Assembly: GCA_965223305.1 (NCBI GenBank)
Contig: CBDCWT010000073.1
Location: 62,001-126,000, forward strand
DNA: 64,000 nt
Origin: CBDCWT01 sp965223305
GTDB lineage: Bacteria > Planctomycetota > Planctomycetia > Pirellulales > Pirellulaceae
Direction of reading: 5' to 3'
The notes under the pieces were generated by a model. The model worked only from the letters and a program-made list of their open reading frames with translations, did no database searches and had not been told where the DNA came from. Numbering within the stretch: the stretch's first letter is position 1; each line of letters starts with the position of its first letter. The position numbers and the translations under genes are program-made. Positions 1 to 8,952 of this stretch are shown in pieces.

Positions 1-2568
1 GCGCTAACATTGGAGAATCACGGCAGTGGGCGGCTCGCTCCAGGACAGGGCATCGGCAAGACGACGGTCTATGGTGACTATTCGCAGACGGAGCACGCTG
101 CTTTGGAGATTGAGATCGCTTCGACGGCTGAGCACGATGTGTTGGAGGTTCATGGGCGCGCCGACTTGGGGGGGGCCTTACAAGTGTCATTTGAAGACGG
201 GACTTTCCGACCTGAAGTTGGTGATCGGTTTGACCTGATCGACTTCGAGACGGCCTCCGGAGAATTCGACGAGATCGTTCTGCCCGAGCTTCCGTCGTCA
301 CTGCGCTGGAACGTAGAGCAGCTGAGCACAACCGGCGAGATCATTGTGGAAGCGGGAGTACTACGTGGGACCGTCCTCGAACAGGTGGACCTCGCCAGAT
401 CGGACCAAGTACAACTTGGAGACAACGCTGTTGAATGGCGAGTCGAGGATGGTGGAAACGGGCACTTCTATGCGCGTTCGTGGCACGCAAACACGTGGCA
501 CAAGGTCCAGAACGAGGCCGTTGCTCGCGGAGGCCATCTCGCGACCATTACTTCTGCCGAGGAGCAGGCGTTCATCTTCCAACACTTTCCGCCTAATGTT
601 CATCATTGGATTGGTTTGACCGACGAACTCTTTGAGGGGGACTACCGCTGGGTATCCGGCGAGGAGTTCGTGTACTCAAACTGGCGATACCGGCAACCCG
701 ACAACTCGGGGAACGAAGACCACGTGCACTTGATGGAGGGAGGATGGAACGACTTTTCGTCTAGCAACAAGATACACGGCGTGATTGAATTTCGAGTCAA
801 CAAGCCACTGGCGGGCTGGACTGTTTACCTCGACGCCAACGACAACGGTCAACACGACGGCGGTGAACGATTCACTCTAACGGATGAGGATGGAAGTTAC
901 GAACTCGATGGTCTTCTCGTTGGCGAATACATCGTGCGCCAAGAGCTGCCCCCCGGATGGGAGCAGCTGAACCCGATCGAGAACGCACACCAAGTATTCC
1001 TTCCGGCCGCCGGCGTTGTTGATCGATTGGACTTCGGCAACCGACGGCTGCCAGAGGTCCGGCTGGACGTCGATCAAATGACCATTCCGGAGGCGGGCGG
1101 CGTCGCTACGTTCACTGTCACCCTGGCCCAGCCGAGTGATGTACCCGTCCTGATCGATCTCGAGATCTCGGGCACGGCCGAGTCCGCGGACTACACGACG
1201 ACCGGCACGCAAATTGTCATCGCTGCCGGGGCCAAGAGAGGGTCGTTGGTGCTCACCGCGATGGATGACGACCTCGACGAGCCTGCGGAAACAGTGACGG
1301 TCGCTATTTCGGCGGTGACCAATGCATCGGCGACTGCGTCGTTGGAACAGACGATCGTGATCGTCGATGACGACGATCTGGTAGTGACTACTGTGGACCC
1401 AAACGACTCGGGATTCGTCGCTGAGTTTAACCGCGCGTTCGCCATTGCATCCTCGAACCAGAACAAGGTTGCCGGCGAAATGCATCTGGTGACTCTTGTG
1501 GGTGCAGCTGTTGGGCCAGTCGATGGCTCCCTGGTTGCCACCCCTGGGTCCAACAAGCTGGAGTTCATCAAGACGGGCGGTCCGCTCTCGCCGGATACCT
1601 ATGCGGTCACGCTTCGCGCCAGTGGTCTTCGAGACAGACTCGGCAACGTGCTGGATGGAGATCGCGACGGCGACGCCGGCGGAGACTATAGCTACTCGTT
1701 CACCATATCGGCTGGCGAGGAAGAGCAAGTTACTGTCGGCGTGAGCGACATCGTTCTGGGGCCCAGCTCGGGGAATCGAAGCACTGCATTACCGGTCTCT
1801 ATCAGCAATGGTGGGGGGGTTCGGACGGTCGATTTTCGACTCCGTTACAATCCAGAGCTTGTCGATATTACCGGTGCCACGGCATCGCTCGGACTACCCG
1901 CTAACAGCCAGGTCGCCGTGGACCACGTGGCACCAGGCCTGGCAACGGTGTCCTTTTCTTCGCCGGTGGCGTTGCCTGACGGCCACCGTGAAATCGTCAA
2001 CTTGCAGATGAGAGTTCCCAATGGCGGGATAGGTCAATACGGTCGACTCCAGGTGTTGGACGTACACGCGGTTACGATCGGAGATGGGAGCGACCTAAGT
2101 GCCGACGCACGAGATGACGATGGGCTGCACTTGGTTGCCCTCCTGGGTGATGTGACCGGAAACGGTCGGATCGACGCCAACGATGCGTCGCGGATTGCGA
2201 TCTACGCGGCCTTTGGCGAAGCGGGCTTTATGAAAACGGGGATCTTGGACCCCATGATCGTAGCCGACATCAGCGGGAATGGCCGCGTGAACGGTTTCGA
2301 CGCGGCACTGGTAGCCCACATTGCTTCGGGGGCGACATCGGCAGTTGTTCCCAGGCCGCTTCGGCCCGCCACGGAGGAAAACAAGGTAGGCGGGCCTCCG
2401 GCCTTCGACATCGCCCTTCTCGAGACAGTGCACTGGGATGCCGTATGGTCGACGCCTGGGAGCGGCACCTCGGATTGGCGCGATGACGAGTTCGATGCCG
2501 ATGACGACGAGCAGTCGCTAGACTGGAGTGAGGTGATCCGAGAAGTCTTCGAGCCACCGAGTTCGTGA
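1..2568 (+). CDS. Large secreted modular adhesin with C-type lectin, SdrD-B, Calx-beta, cohesin and dockerin modules (5' end missing)
   Basis: The frame is open to the left edge, so the true start lies outside the window; a TTG at 10 is only an internal in-frame codon. Counted from that codon (852 aa), residues 1-118 resemble the end of a beta-strand repeat region (LAPGQ, GDYSQ). A C-type lectin-like fold follows at about 143-262 (GGHLATI, WIGLTD, WNDF), then an SdrD B-like repeat (268-322), a Calx-beta repeat (350-457), an Ig-like segment (458-570), a cohesin-like domain (573-712) and a dockerin with two calcium-loop repeats (DVTGNGRID and DISGNGRVN, 713-775). The tail is acidic. This is a typical planctomycete extracellular surface or matrix protein, probably for carbohydrate or protein binding. 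Its ligand cannot be told. Domain calls are by motif and could not be searched. Confidence 0.8.
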   Translation, partial: ALTLENHGSGRLAPGQGIGKTTVYGDYSQTEHAALEIEIASTAEHDVLEVHGRADLGGALQVSFEDGTFRPEVGDRFDLIDFETASGEFDEIVLPELPSSLRWNVEQLSTTGEIIVEAGVLRGTVLEQVDLARSDQVQLGDNAVEWRVEDGGNGHFYARSWHANTWHKVQNEAVARGGHLATITSAEEQAFIFQHFPPNVHHWIGLTDELFEGDYRWVSGEEFVYSNWRYRQPDNSGNEDHVHLMEGGWNDFSSSNKIHGVIEFRVNKPLAGWTVYLDANDNGQHDGGERFTLTDEDGSYELDGLLVGEYIVRQELPPGWEQLNPIENAHQVFLPAAGVVDRLDFGNRRLPEVRLDVDQMTIPEAGGVATFTVTLAQPSDVPVLIDLEISGTAESADYTTTGTQIVIAAGAKRGSLVLTAMDDDLDEPAETVTVAISAVTNASATASLEQTIVIVDDDDLVVTTVDPNDSGFVAEFNRAFAIASSNQNKVAGEMHLVTLVGAAVGPVDGSLVATPGSNKLEFIKTGGPLSPDTYAVTLRASGLRDRLGNVLDGDRDGDAGGDYSYSFTISAGEEEQVTVGVSDIVLGPSSGNRSTALPVSISNGGGVRTVDFRLRYNPELVDITGATASLGLPANSQVAVDHVAPGLATVSFSSPVALPDGHREIVNLQMRVPNGGIGQYGRLQVLDVHAVTIGDGSDLSADARDDDGLHLVALLGDVTGNGRIDANDASRIAIYAAFGEAGFMKTGILDPMIVADISGNGRVNGFDAALVAHIASGATSAVVPRPLRPATEENKVGGPPAFDIALLETVHWDAVWSTPGSGTSDWRDDEFDADDDEQSLDWSEVIREVFEPPSS

Positions 2569-2983
2569 TCGCCGAATCGACGAGACGTCGTGCTCTTCTA
2601 CACCACTGGGTGCCATGCCCGAGGAACTCACCCCGAATGAGCTGCGTTACCCATAGCGAATCAGCCAGGTGGATGTGCTGAAGTACCAAGACTGAATGAG
2701 AACTCCGCGCCAGTGTGTCCACGAGCGCCGCGACTTAGTTTAGATCAGTTCAGGCTTGTCTGAAGCATGAAGCATGCACAGGAAATATTTCTGTGTTTTG
2801 CAGTAGTGCTCTCTATTGGTGTCAATCCCGCTCGTTGCTAGCGGCTGAGCAGCTACTGCCGCTGGTGTACGACGAGCTCCGTCAACTGGCGGCCGCTTCG
2901 GTCGACGAACTACTGCGAAGAAGTACTCGATCGTCCGGCCGAAGATTGCCACCTCGTCAGCCGAACAGCCAAACGCCCGAAGC
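2569..2983. other. Spacer with no intact gene
   Basis: These 415 bases hold no intact reading frame with a recognisable product. They contain a short decayed piece of a sigma-factor gene, listed separately at 2832-2897. No tRNA, clear promoter or terminator was seen. Confidence 0.5.
2832..2897 (+). pseudogene. Remnant of a planctomycete ECF sigma factor N-terminus
   Basis: The frame encodes LLAAEQLLPLVYDELRQLAA. This matches the region-2 start of the planctomycete ECF sigma factors, which commonly read AAEQLLPLVYDELRRLAA. The match stops abruptly after the Ala run and the downstream sequence in any frame is not sigma-like. I read it as a gene fragment left after deletion. The identification rests on one 20-residue motif. 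Confidence 0.55.
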
Positions 2984-3337
2984 TCAACGCGGTCCGGCTT
3001 CGTGCGGCGCTGATTCTGAATTGGCCGGCGTTGTGATCGGCGGTCTGCGCAGAACAGAAAAATCACGCACAAGCGTTCTTGTCGATCTGCGCCGCACCTC
3101 GTGCAAATTTCCGTTCGCGTCGAAGTACTGAGAGAGGAAAATCAGACCCAGTAGAAGCGCAATTAGTGCGATCATCCAGAGTCCAGACACGGCAATTACG
3201 CCGGCACACAAGATAAACAGGACGGCCAGTGAGATATACAATGTTCGGTTTTTGACCAAACTGTCCTCTAGATTCTTCTTTTGGTCTTTCGCGAGATCTT
3301 CTTCGGTCGGGGGCGCGACAGGATCTGGCATTTTCAT
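2984..3337 (-). CDS. Small membrane protein of unknown function
   Basis: A 117-aa protein with a charged N-terminal segment (PPTEEDLAKDQKK), then two closely spaced hydrophobic helices at about residues 32-70, then an Arg-rich tail. It starts six bases after the stop of the gene at 3344-3679, so the two are probably co-transcribed. I do not recognise the family. The C-terminal 35 residues are low in complexity and may reflect loss of an original stop. Confidence 0.55.
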   Translation of the reverse strand: MKMPDPVAPPTEEDLAKDQKKNLEDSLVKNRTLYISLAVLFILCAGVIAVSGLWMIALIALLLGLIFLSQYFDANGNLHEVRRRSTRTLVRDFSVLRRPPITTPANSESAPHEAGPR

Positions 3338-3343
3338 GTCCGT

Positions 3344-3679
3344 TCATTCAAAGAACTTATCCGCGGCTATTCCTTTTGCGACGATAACCGACGTGTCTAG
3401 GATCTGGTTGATTTCTATCGGTGAGAACTTGGAATCGGTCAACATGCGCTCACACTCCGCTTTCCACTCATCATCGTCGAGCTCGCTTGGGTGCCGATTT
3501 TCAGCCTCACCAAGACGGTCAATCCAGTCACCCACACGTACCTTGAATCGTCGCCAGCAGCGCCGTTCAGCATTGCGTTTCAGGATAGCTAGAAGTACTG
3601 TGATCAGGCCAAATCCAGCGAGAATTCGAGCCAGATCAACCACTGGTGTAAGGCTTTCGAGGAATTCAGTAAACGCCAA
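3344..3679 (-). CDS. Small single-pass membrane protein of unknown function
   Basis: A 111-aa protein with one hydrophobic helix at about residues 13-33 (DLARILAGFGL onward), followed by a soluble, charged, mostly helical domain rich in Asp, Glu, Arg and Trp. It is the first gene of a two-gene unit with 2984-3337, separated by six bases. No family is recognised. Two adjacent membrane proteins suggest a small envelope complex, which is inference only. Confidence 0.55.
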   Translation of the reverse strand: MAFTEFLESLTPVVDLARILAGFGLITVLLAILKRNAERRCWRRFKVRVGDWIDRLGEAENRHPSELDDDEWKAECERMLTDSKFSPIEINQILDTSVIVAKGIAADKFFE

Positions 3680-4226
3680 TTCTTCTTCCCTGCCAGGACG
3701 GGGAGAAATGGGATGCAGCGGTAGTTTAGACCGGATGCTAGCACAGGGGCAAGCTCAAGGCTGCCTTGAGTAGGAGCAGGCGGGGCGTCAAGATCAAGAA
3801 TCGACGTTCCATCGATTTGCCGGCGCCACATGTCGGAGCGGCCGCTTCTGGGTGGTCGCGACATATGTGGCGCGCTGCTGTCGTGAGATTGACCACATCC
3901 AAGAAACACACTGATGGATAGAGTTGCCGCCATCTATTTCGGCGTTGAAGATTGTCAAACCAGGCATGGACAGGACAACCCTTGGATGCCTAACGTTTGC
4001 GAGCCAGTGGGAACGCTGCGAGTCATCCACGACGTACAGAAGATGAGCAGTTCCTAATCGTTTCCTGAGGCACGCTCGGCGTCGGGGCTGGCCGGAGGAC
4101 GATTTGCACATGGTACATCGTGTACGGCCGCCCCTTGCGTCGCGGTTAAACTGAGTTACCGAACCTGGGGTTAAACGCACACGGCGTACGGCACAATCAG
4201 GACCGAGTGGTCGGCCCGGCACTGTT
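3680..4226. other. Spacer without a recognised gene
   Basis: These 547 bases carry two overlapping minus-strand frames. One (3604-3933) begins with a hydrophobic stretch and a lipobox-like LGC, but it overlaps the gene at 3344-3679. The other (3794-4222) has a plausible folded-looking middle (HLLYVVDDSQ) with an Arg/Cys-rich, non-protein-like start. Neither matches a family I know. The region may hold a decayed gene. Confidence 0.4.
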
Positions 4227-5405
4227 TTAGCCAGCAGTGCATGATGGCAGATGGGATTCTTTTTTTCCTAGCAGCGAGTTGACGAGGCTCAGCAGCCGCT
4301 CACAGTTTTTTTCGGCGCAGTAGGTGCCGGCTACCGCGTCTGCATGCGACTTGTAGCTCTGGATTTCCTCCGCGGTTAAGTCGTTGATGCGGCTTGCCAG
4401 TGATTCGGCGGTGAAGGCATCGGAGACCAGTCCCAGATCATGGGCCGTTACCAGCTGAGCCATTTCGGGTGACGGCCAAATGGCGATCGCCAGCCGGGCC
4501 TGGATGAATTCAAAGAACTTGTTCGGCAAGGCGAAACGGTAGCTTGTGTTGGTAGGTGCTAGCGGAAAGAGGCCGATGTCGTACTGGTTGGTCTCCGCGG
4601 GGACCGATTCGCTGGCAACTGTCGGCCGGAAATGCACTCGCTGGATTCCGCGAGCCATGTCCTTCAACCGCTGCACCTCCTGCGGGTTTCCAACCGGGAT
4701 GATGTTCAACTCAAAGCGGTCCTCTAGCAACTCTGCCACCCGCAGTAGGTTCTCGGTCTGGCGACTTGCATTCACGCCACCGTGATAGACGAGCCGAATC
4801 GATGCAGGGTTGACCGGCGAGGGTGTCAGGTCGTTGTAGAAGGGCATGTTATGGTGGACATCGAATGCCACGCCGTAGCGGTCTTCATAGAGTTTGGCGA
4901 TTGAGTCGCAGACAGTGAGCCCGGCATCGACCTGAGGGAGATATGTGTTGCAAAGACTGTCAACGTATGGCAGAACGGCCTTCATCCAGTTGGAATCGTC
5001 ATCGAGCCGGCCGGCTTCCCATTCATGCATATCGACGATCACCTTGGCCTGCGCCTTGCTGGCAATCCTGATCGCCAAAGGTAGCGAGTCGAGATCGTTT
5101 CCAATCACGAGATCCCAGGGGTGAGCGTCGCTGAGCCACAGGGCACTCTGCACGTTGTGATCGAGCCAATATCCCCAGTCGAAGGTCCGGGACAAATGGC
5201 AGATCCGCCGGGCTACTCGACGCGTCAGGTGACGAAGCGAGTAGGCGGCCAGCTCAGGCACACGCAGGCTGTCCACGCCAGGTATGGCATGGTCCCCAAG
5301 ACCGATCGCCGTGACGTCGTGTTCTTGGCGCAGGTGGAATAACTGCCTGCGAACGCGAACGTCTCGCCCTAGGTTCGTAAAAGAGATGACCAGTATTCGT
5401 GCCAT
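4227..5405 (-). CDS. Glycosyltransferase, family 4-like (GT-B fold)
   Basis: A 392-aa protein. The N-terminus ILVISFTNLGRDVRVRRQ is the usual first strand and acceptor-side helix of GT4-like enzymes, and VIGNDLDSLPLA is the second Rossmann strand. The C-terminal half has RLVYHGGVN (start of the nucleotide-sugar domain) and LPNKFFEFIQARLAI, the family's E-containing donor-binding helix. It would transfer a sugar to a lipid- or polysaccharide-linked acceptor in the cytoplasm. It lies downstream of a methyltransferase and a flippase on the same strand, with 49 bases to the methyltransferase, so it probably belongs to one surface-polysaccharide unit. Substrate unknown. Confidence 0.85.
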   Translation of the reverse strand: MARILVISFTNLGRDVRVRRQLFHLRQEHDVTAIGLGDHAIPGVDSLRVPELAAYSLRHLTRRVARRICHLSRTFDWGYWLDHNVQSALWLSDAHPWDLVIGNDLDSLPLAIRIASKAQAKVIVDMHEWEAGRLDDDSNWMKAVLPYVDSLCNTYLPQVDAGLTVCDSIAKLYEDRYGVAFDVHHNMPFYNDLTPSPVNPASIRLVYHGGVNASRQTENLLRVAELLEDRFELNIIPVGNPQEVQRLKDMARGIQRVHFRPTVASESVPAETNQYDIGLFPLAPTNTSYRFALPNKFFEFIQARLAIAIWPSPEMAQLVTAHDLGLVSDAFTAESLASRINDLTAEEIQSYKSHADAVAGTYCAEKNCERLLSLVNSLLGKKESHLPSCTAG

Positions 5406-5454
5406 GAGTTCCCACCCAGCCTTCCCAACACTGGGGACCCTCTGCCTAGATCCG

Positions 5455-6138
5455 TTACTTCTGCGGACTTAACATCAGCATGCGATGGTAAGGGCAGTGC
5501 CTTACACGCCGATAGGATTCGATCTTGAAGTGGTGACCGACAACCTGACACACGTTGCGGCGTGAGGTGGCCGGAGAGTGATTGATCTCCCAGTGATGGC
5601 AGTCGGATATCTTCTTGCCACGGGTCGCCCAAAACAGACTGGGAAAGACTGTGCGATTCAACAACCCCAAGTTCAAAGTCAGATCCACAACACAGTTGAC
5701 TCGAATGACCTGGCAGACTGGCAAGGTGATCACCGCCCTGCGGTGACAAACAGCTGCAATCTGCTCGAGCGCCGAATCGAACATATCAAATGGTATGTGT
5801 TCGAGCACCTCTGCGCAAAGCACAACATCAAACTGATCGTGTGCGAAATGGTCGCTCAGTTCGGTGACCGAGCCTACCACATCAGGTTCCAGCGCGGGGT
5901 TGATGTCGAATGTCGTGACCTCCATCCCCGACCTCTTCATGAAATCGGACAGGAAACCATTGCCTTTTCCGATCTCCAACACATTCTGGGGAGCCAGCGA
6001 GTGAATGGTGATGATCTGTTCGCACAGCGACGCCAGCAGTGGGAAGCTGAAGTAGTTGTCGTTGCAGTAGACTTCCTTCGAGAGACTCGCTTCATCTTGT
6101 TGCGAACGTCCGGGCTTCGTAGCAGTTTGGTTATCCAT
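5455..6138 (-). CDS. Class I SAM-dependent methyltransferase
   Basis: A 227-aa protein. Motif I VLEIGKGNGF (about residues 53-62) binds SAM, TTFDIN supplies the acidic residue for the ribose, and FDVVLCAEVLEHI (about 103-115) is the characteristic motif of this superfamily. The start ATG overlaps the end of the upstream flippase by eight bases (6131-6138), which indicates translational coupling. Placed between a flippase and a glycosyltransferase, it probably methylates a sugar or lipid-linked intermediate, as in O-antigen-type clusters. The acceptor cannot be read from the sequence. Confidence 0.85.
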   Translation of the reverse strand: MDNQTATKPGRSQQDEASLSKEVYCNDNYFSFPLLASLCEQIITIHSLAPQNVLEIGKGNGFLSDFMKRSGMEVTTFDINPALEPDVVGSVTELSDHFAHDQFDVVLCAEVLEHIPFDMFDSALEQIAAVCHRRAVITLPVCQVIRVNCVVDLTLNLGLLNRTVFPSLFWATRGKKISDCHHWEINHSPATSRRNVCQVVGHHFKIESYRRVRHCPYHRMLMLSPQK

Positions 6139-7582
6139 GAGCTTTGCCTATCACCTTCACAAACCACTGAGGATCAATGACGCGAAACAAAAAGAACAAG
6201 GCGAGGACCACTCCACAGTACATCACCGAGAGTAGTAGCAACCAAGTAAGGTCCGACGATCCCTGCCGCAAGAGATGAAACACGCTGGCGGCAACCACCG
6301 TCGAAAGCGCGATTTTCCCGAGATTCCTCCAAGGGATCAGTTTCCGCAGACCGACGTGAAAAACCCGCGCCAGCTGCACCAAGTACCACGGAATCAGCAC
6401 AGCACCAATGCTAATCACTGTCGCATACGCTGCACCAACGACACCAAAGTAGCGCACCGCGGGAATCGTCAGCGCAATGTTCGCCACTAGGCCAATTATA
6501 GCTCCCTTGAGCACCAGGTCCTTGCGGCCGGCCGCCACGCAGGCCGATCCGTAGGAAATGCTGCGTAGTGGAAGCAGCATCAGGTACCCGACAAAGACCG
6601 GTGTGGCGCCGGCGTATTTGGCTGACCAGACGAGCACAATTAGCTCGTGTGCGACGCAGATCAGCAAGCCCGTTAACGGGAACAGAATCGTGGCGACCTT
6701 TTGAGTCGCAGATTGCCACAGTGCATGTGCATCGCGATAGCGCTGTTCTGACAGCATTCGAGTCAGATCCGGCAAGACCACTGCCGTCACCGAACTATGC
6801 ACGATCGAGACAAACGGTATTTCCCGCGCCCCGTTGAAGAAGACAGCATATTCCAGCGGCGTTCGCAGAACGGCCACAATGAACTTGTCGGTTTGCTGGT
6901 GAATCGAACCCAGGACCGTTGCCAGGGACAGCACCGCACCGAAGCTAACCTGCTCGCGGATCCCGGCTAATGTGGGTGCCTTGGCGACGCCACCGCACCC
7001 CCGGAACATCAGCAACAGTTGCAGCGGGAACAGCGTCAGGATAGCGATCAGATTCGCCGCCAACAGGGCATGGAGCGATCGAAACAAGTAGACGGCGGTA
7101 GCCCCGCCGCCAACTACGAGCACGACTCGCAACAGGTTCACGACGACCACATGCCGGTGGCGGCCGAGCGAGAACAGGCAGTTGTTGAACGAAGCCGTAA
7201 CCAGCTGCAAGAAGCTCAATGCGACCGCGAACGGCAGAAACGACTGCAGCTGAGGATTGTCGAAGGAACGCGTGATTAACGCATATCCGCCCAGTAAAAG
7301 AAATAGCGACCATCCGGTTGCCACCAGTAACAAAGTCGCCAGATTGTTCGCCAAGATCTGCGGGCGATCGGTGTCATCACGCGAGAGAAAGAAAAGTATC
7401 GACGTGGGCATCCCCAGAATGAGGAGTGGCGCCGCCAAATTAGTCGGCAGTAGGACCTGGCGAAAGGTCGCGTACGTCGTCTCGTCAAAGGTGCGTGACA
7501 GGTACGCCGCAAGAACGATCGCGCATAGAGACGCCAGGCCGTTGCTTGCCGTCAGCAGAATTGCACTGCGTGTTCGCGTCAT
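6131..7582 (-). CDS. Polysaccharide flippase (MATE/Wzx-like oligosaccharide exporter)
   Basis: A 483-aa, strongly hydrophobic protein with about 12-14 membrane helices. It begins with SAILLTASNGLASL and an early conserved AAYLSRTFDETTYATFRQ segment, as in Wzx-type flippases, which move lipid-linked oligosaccharide across the inner membrane. Length and helix pattern fit. It is the first gene of the minus-strand unit flippase-methyltransferase-glycosyltransferase and overlaps the next gene by eight bases. The unit is small for a polysaccharide locus, so polymerase and export genes must lie elsewhere. Confidence 0.85.
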   Translation of the reverse strand: MTRTRSAILLTASNGLASLCAIVLAAYLSRTFDETTYATFRQVLLPTNLAAPLLILGMPTSILFFLSRDDTDRPQILANNLATLLLVATGWSLFLLLGGYALITRSFDNPQLQSFLPFAVALSFLQLVTASFNNCLFSLGRHRHVVVVNLLRVVLVVGGGATAVYLFRSLHALLAANLIAILTLFPLQLLLMFRGCGGVAKAPTLAGIREQVSFGAVLSLATVLGSIHQQTDKFIVAVLRTPLEYAVFFNGAREIPFVSIVHSSVTAVVLPDLTRMLSEQRYRDAHALWQSATQKVATILFPLTGLLICVAHELIVLVWSAKYAGATPVFVGYLMLLPLRSISYGSACVAAGRKDLVLKGAIIGLVANIALTIPAVRYFGVVGAAYATVISIGAVLIPWYLVQLARVFHVGLRKLIPWRNLGKIALSTVVAASVFHLLRQGSSDLTWLLLLSVMYCGVVLALFFLFRVIDPQWFVKVIGKAHG

Positions 7583-7869
7583 TAGCGTTTACGCCGACGA
7601 CACCCGTTGGTTTGCGGGATGCCCGGTTTGAAATTGAGTGCCGGAAGACTGTAATGCTGCCGGACCAGGTCCTGATTCTTGGGGTGAGGGGGATTCGCGA
7701 ACCGTTACCAGGGCGGCGACCGCACATGTCCCCCCTATTATATCGCCCTACCGTTTCAGTGGATCGAATGAAGACCGCCACCTTACCCACTTCCGCGCCA
7801 TCCCTAGCTCGCGCAACACCGGCAGAATGCTCAGCACCCGCAATATCCGGACCCCTTCCTGCAACGCCG

Positions 7870-7899
7870 AACCGGATGCTAACGCATTCCGGCTGATTT
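7870..7899. repeat. Dispersed repeat A1 (GGATGCTAACGCATTCC core)
   Basis: A 30-base repeat also found at 8164-8194, 9791-9820 (reverse) and 17165-17194 (reverse), always between genes. The core GGATGCTAACGCATTCC is an imperfect palindrome. Confidence 0.75.
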
Positions 7900-7902
7900 G
7901 TG

Positions 7903-7924
7903 GCCTCCTCGGGAGGCAGCTTTT
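7903..7924 (+). terminator. Terminator-like hairpin
   Basis: GCCTCC and GGAGGC form a six-base stem with loop TCG, followed by AGC and a run of four T. It does not follow a plus-strand gene, so it may instead be part of the repeat cluster. Confidence 0.25.
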
Positions 7925-8033
7925 GCGCTTCACAAACCAGCGGACACCCACCTCACCCTCCCGCGCGCGGGAGGGTCGGATGCGATAGCGTCCGGGGAGG
8001 GCTGCCCTGGAGTGATCGCCCCCGAGGCGTGCC

Positions 8034-8083
8034 CCCCTCTCCGGCCCTTCGGGCCGACTCTCCCCGAGGGGAGAGTGACGAAA
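8034..8083. repeat. Dispersed repeat D (double hairpin)
   Basis: Two adjacent palindromes, CCGGCCCTTCGGGCCG and CTCTCCCCGAGGGGAGAG, can form a pair of stem-loops. Near-identical copies occur at 21078-21124 and, inverted, at 50078-50124. Confidence 0.75.
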
Positions 8084-8163
8084 CACGAAACCACCCACCG
8101 TCTCAAAAGCTGCACCCCCTCGGCTGGCCGGAGCTGCTTGTTGCCACCTTGACCGTGCCACCA

Positions 8164-8194
8164 AACCGGATGCTAACGCATTCCTGCTGATTTT
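8164..8194. repeat. Dispersed repeat A1
   Basis: Second copy of the GGATGCTAACGCATTCC repeat in this spacer, with one base changed (TTCCTGCTG in place of TTCCGGCTG). It lies about 130 bases upstream of the peptidase start. Confidence 0.75.
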
Positions 8195-8322
8195 GGTCGG
8201 AGGGTGCGTGCCCGTACCCGTCGACTGGCGGGAGCTGCTTGCTGCCACCCTGGCAGATGCGTTGCAGCTATACTGATTTTGCCGGTAAGTTCCCTGCACC
8301 GAGGTCGATCCCCTGCACTTTC

Positions 8323-8952
8323 ATGGCCTGCCGCCTGTTTGTCACCGCCTTTGAGCCTTACGACCAATGGTCGGAGAACGCGAGCTGGCTGGCGCTCGTC
8401 GAGTTCACCAAGTCGTTGAGCACCGAGGCGGAGATTACGACTCGGCTCTATCCAGTTGACTTTGACCGCGTGCGTCAGAGGCTCGATGAAGATCTCGATG
8501 CAGACTACGACTATGCGCTGCATCTGGGCCAGGCACCGGGATCCGCCAACATTCGGTTGGAGGCCGTCGGGCTCAACATCGGGGGCAACTCGCGCGAACC
8601 GAGCGAGGCTTACCGCCCGCTGGTGTCCGACGGCCCGGTTGCCTATATGAGCAGGCTGCCTTTAGGGCGCTGGGTCAGCAAACTACGTGGCAGCGGCATT
8701 CCGGCGACACTCTCCTACCACGCCGGCACTTATCTCTGCAACGCGACGCTCTATTTGACGCACTACTTTGTCGAGCGAAAGCGACTGAAGACGCAGGCCA
8801 CGTTTATTCACCTGCCCTTGGCGACATCCCAAGCCGCCACAGAACCCCAGCCTCCGGCGTCGCTGCCTCCGGCTGACTCGGGGCGAGCGATTGGATTGAT
8901 CGTCGACTCGCTCATCACGCCCCAGCGGCAACCGGACCAAGGGCTTGCTTGA
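8323..8952 (+). CDS. pcp: Pyroglutamyl-peptidase I (cysteine peptidase C15)
   Basis: A 209-aa cytoplasmic enzyme that removes N-terminal pyroglutamate from peptides. The frame is open upstream to 8239, but the ATG at 8323 opens directly into RLFVTAFEPYDQW, the usual N-terminus. The catalytic triad can be placed: Glu80 in ANIRLEAVGLN (family GRADITPERVA region), Cys139 in SYHAGTYLCN (the family signature) and His163 in FIHLPLA. Length is typical. The last 38 bases overlap the convergent gene at 8915. Some substrate-loop residues differ from the classical enzyme (GQAPGSA for GQAGGRA), so specificity may be altered. Confidence 0.88.
   Translation: MACRLFVTAFEPYDQWSENASWLALVEFTKSLSTEAEITTRLYPVDFDRVRQRLDEDLDADYDYALHLGQAPGSANIRLEAVGLNIGGNSREPSEAYRPLVSDGPVAYMSRLPLGRWVSKLRGSGIPATLSYHAGTYLCNATLYLTHYFVERKRLKTQATFIHLPLATSQAATEPQPPASLPPADSGRAIGLIVDSLITPQRQPDQGLA

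Larger units (their letters stand above)
7583..8322. other. Repeat-rich spacer without genes
   Basis: These 740 bases separate the divergent flippase and pyroglutamyl-peptidase genes. They hold two copies of the GGATGCTAACGCATTCC repeat (7870-7899, 8164-8194), a terminator-like hairpin at 7903-7924, and a block of two nested hairpins at 8034-8083 shared with 21078-21124 and 50078-50124. Two direct copies of a GAGCTGCTTG motif lie near 8127 and 8231. Reading frames crossing this region are Arg/Ser/Pro rich and look spurious. Confidence 0.6.

Noticed and set aside
877..1728. Minus-strand frame of 283 codons
   Set aside because: Antisense within the modular adhesin, whose domains are clear on the plus strand.
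7748..8299. Minus-strand frame of 183 codons in the repeat-rich spacer
   Set aside because: It crosses A1 and D repeats, and the translation is Arg/Ser/Gly/Pro-rich without any recognised motif.
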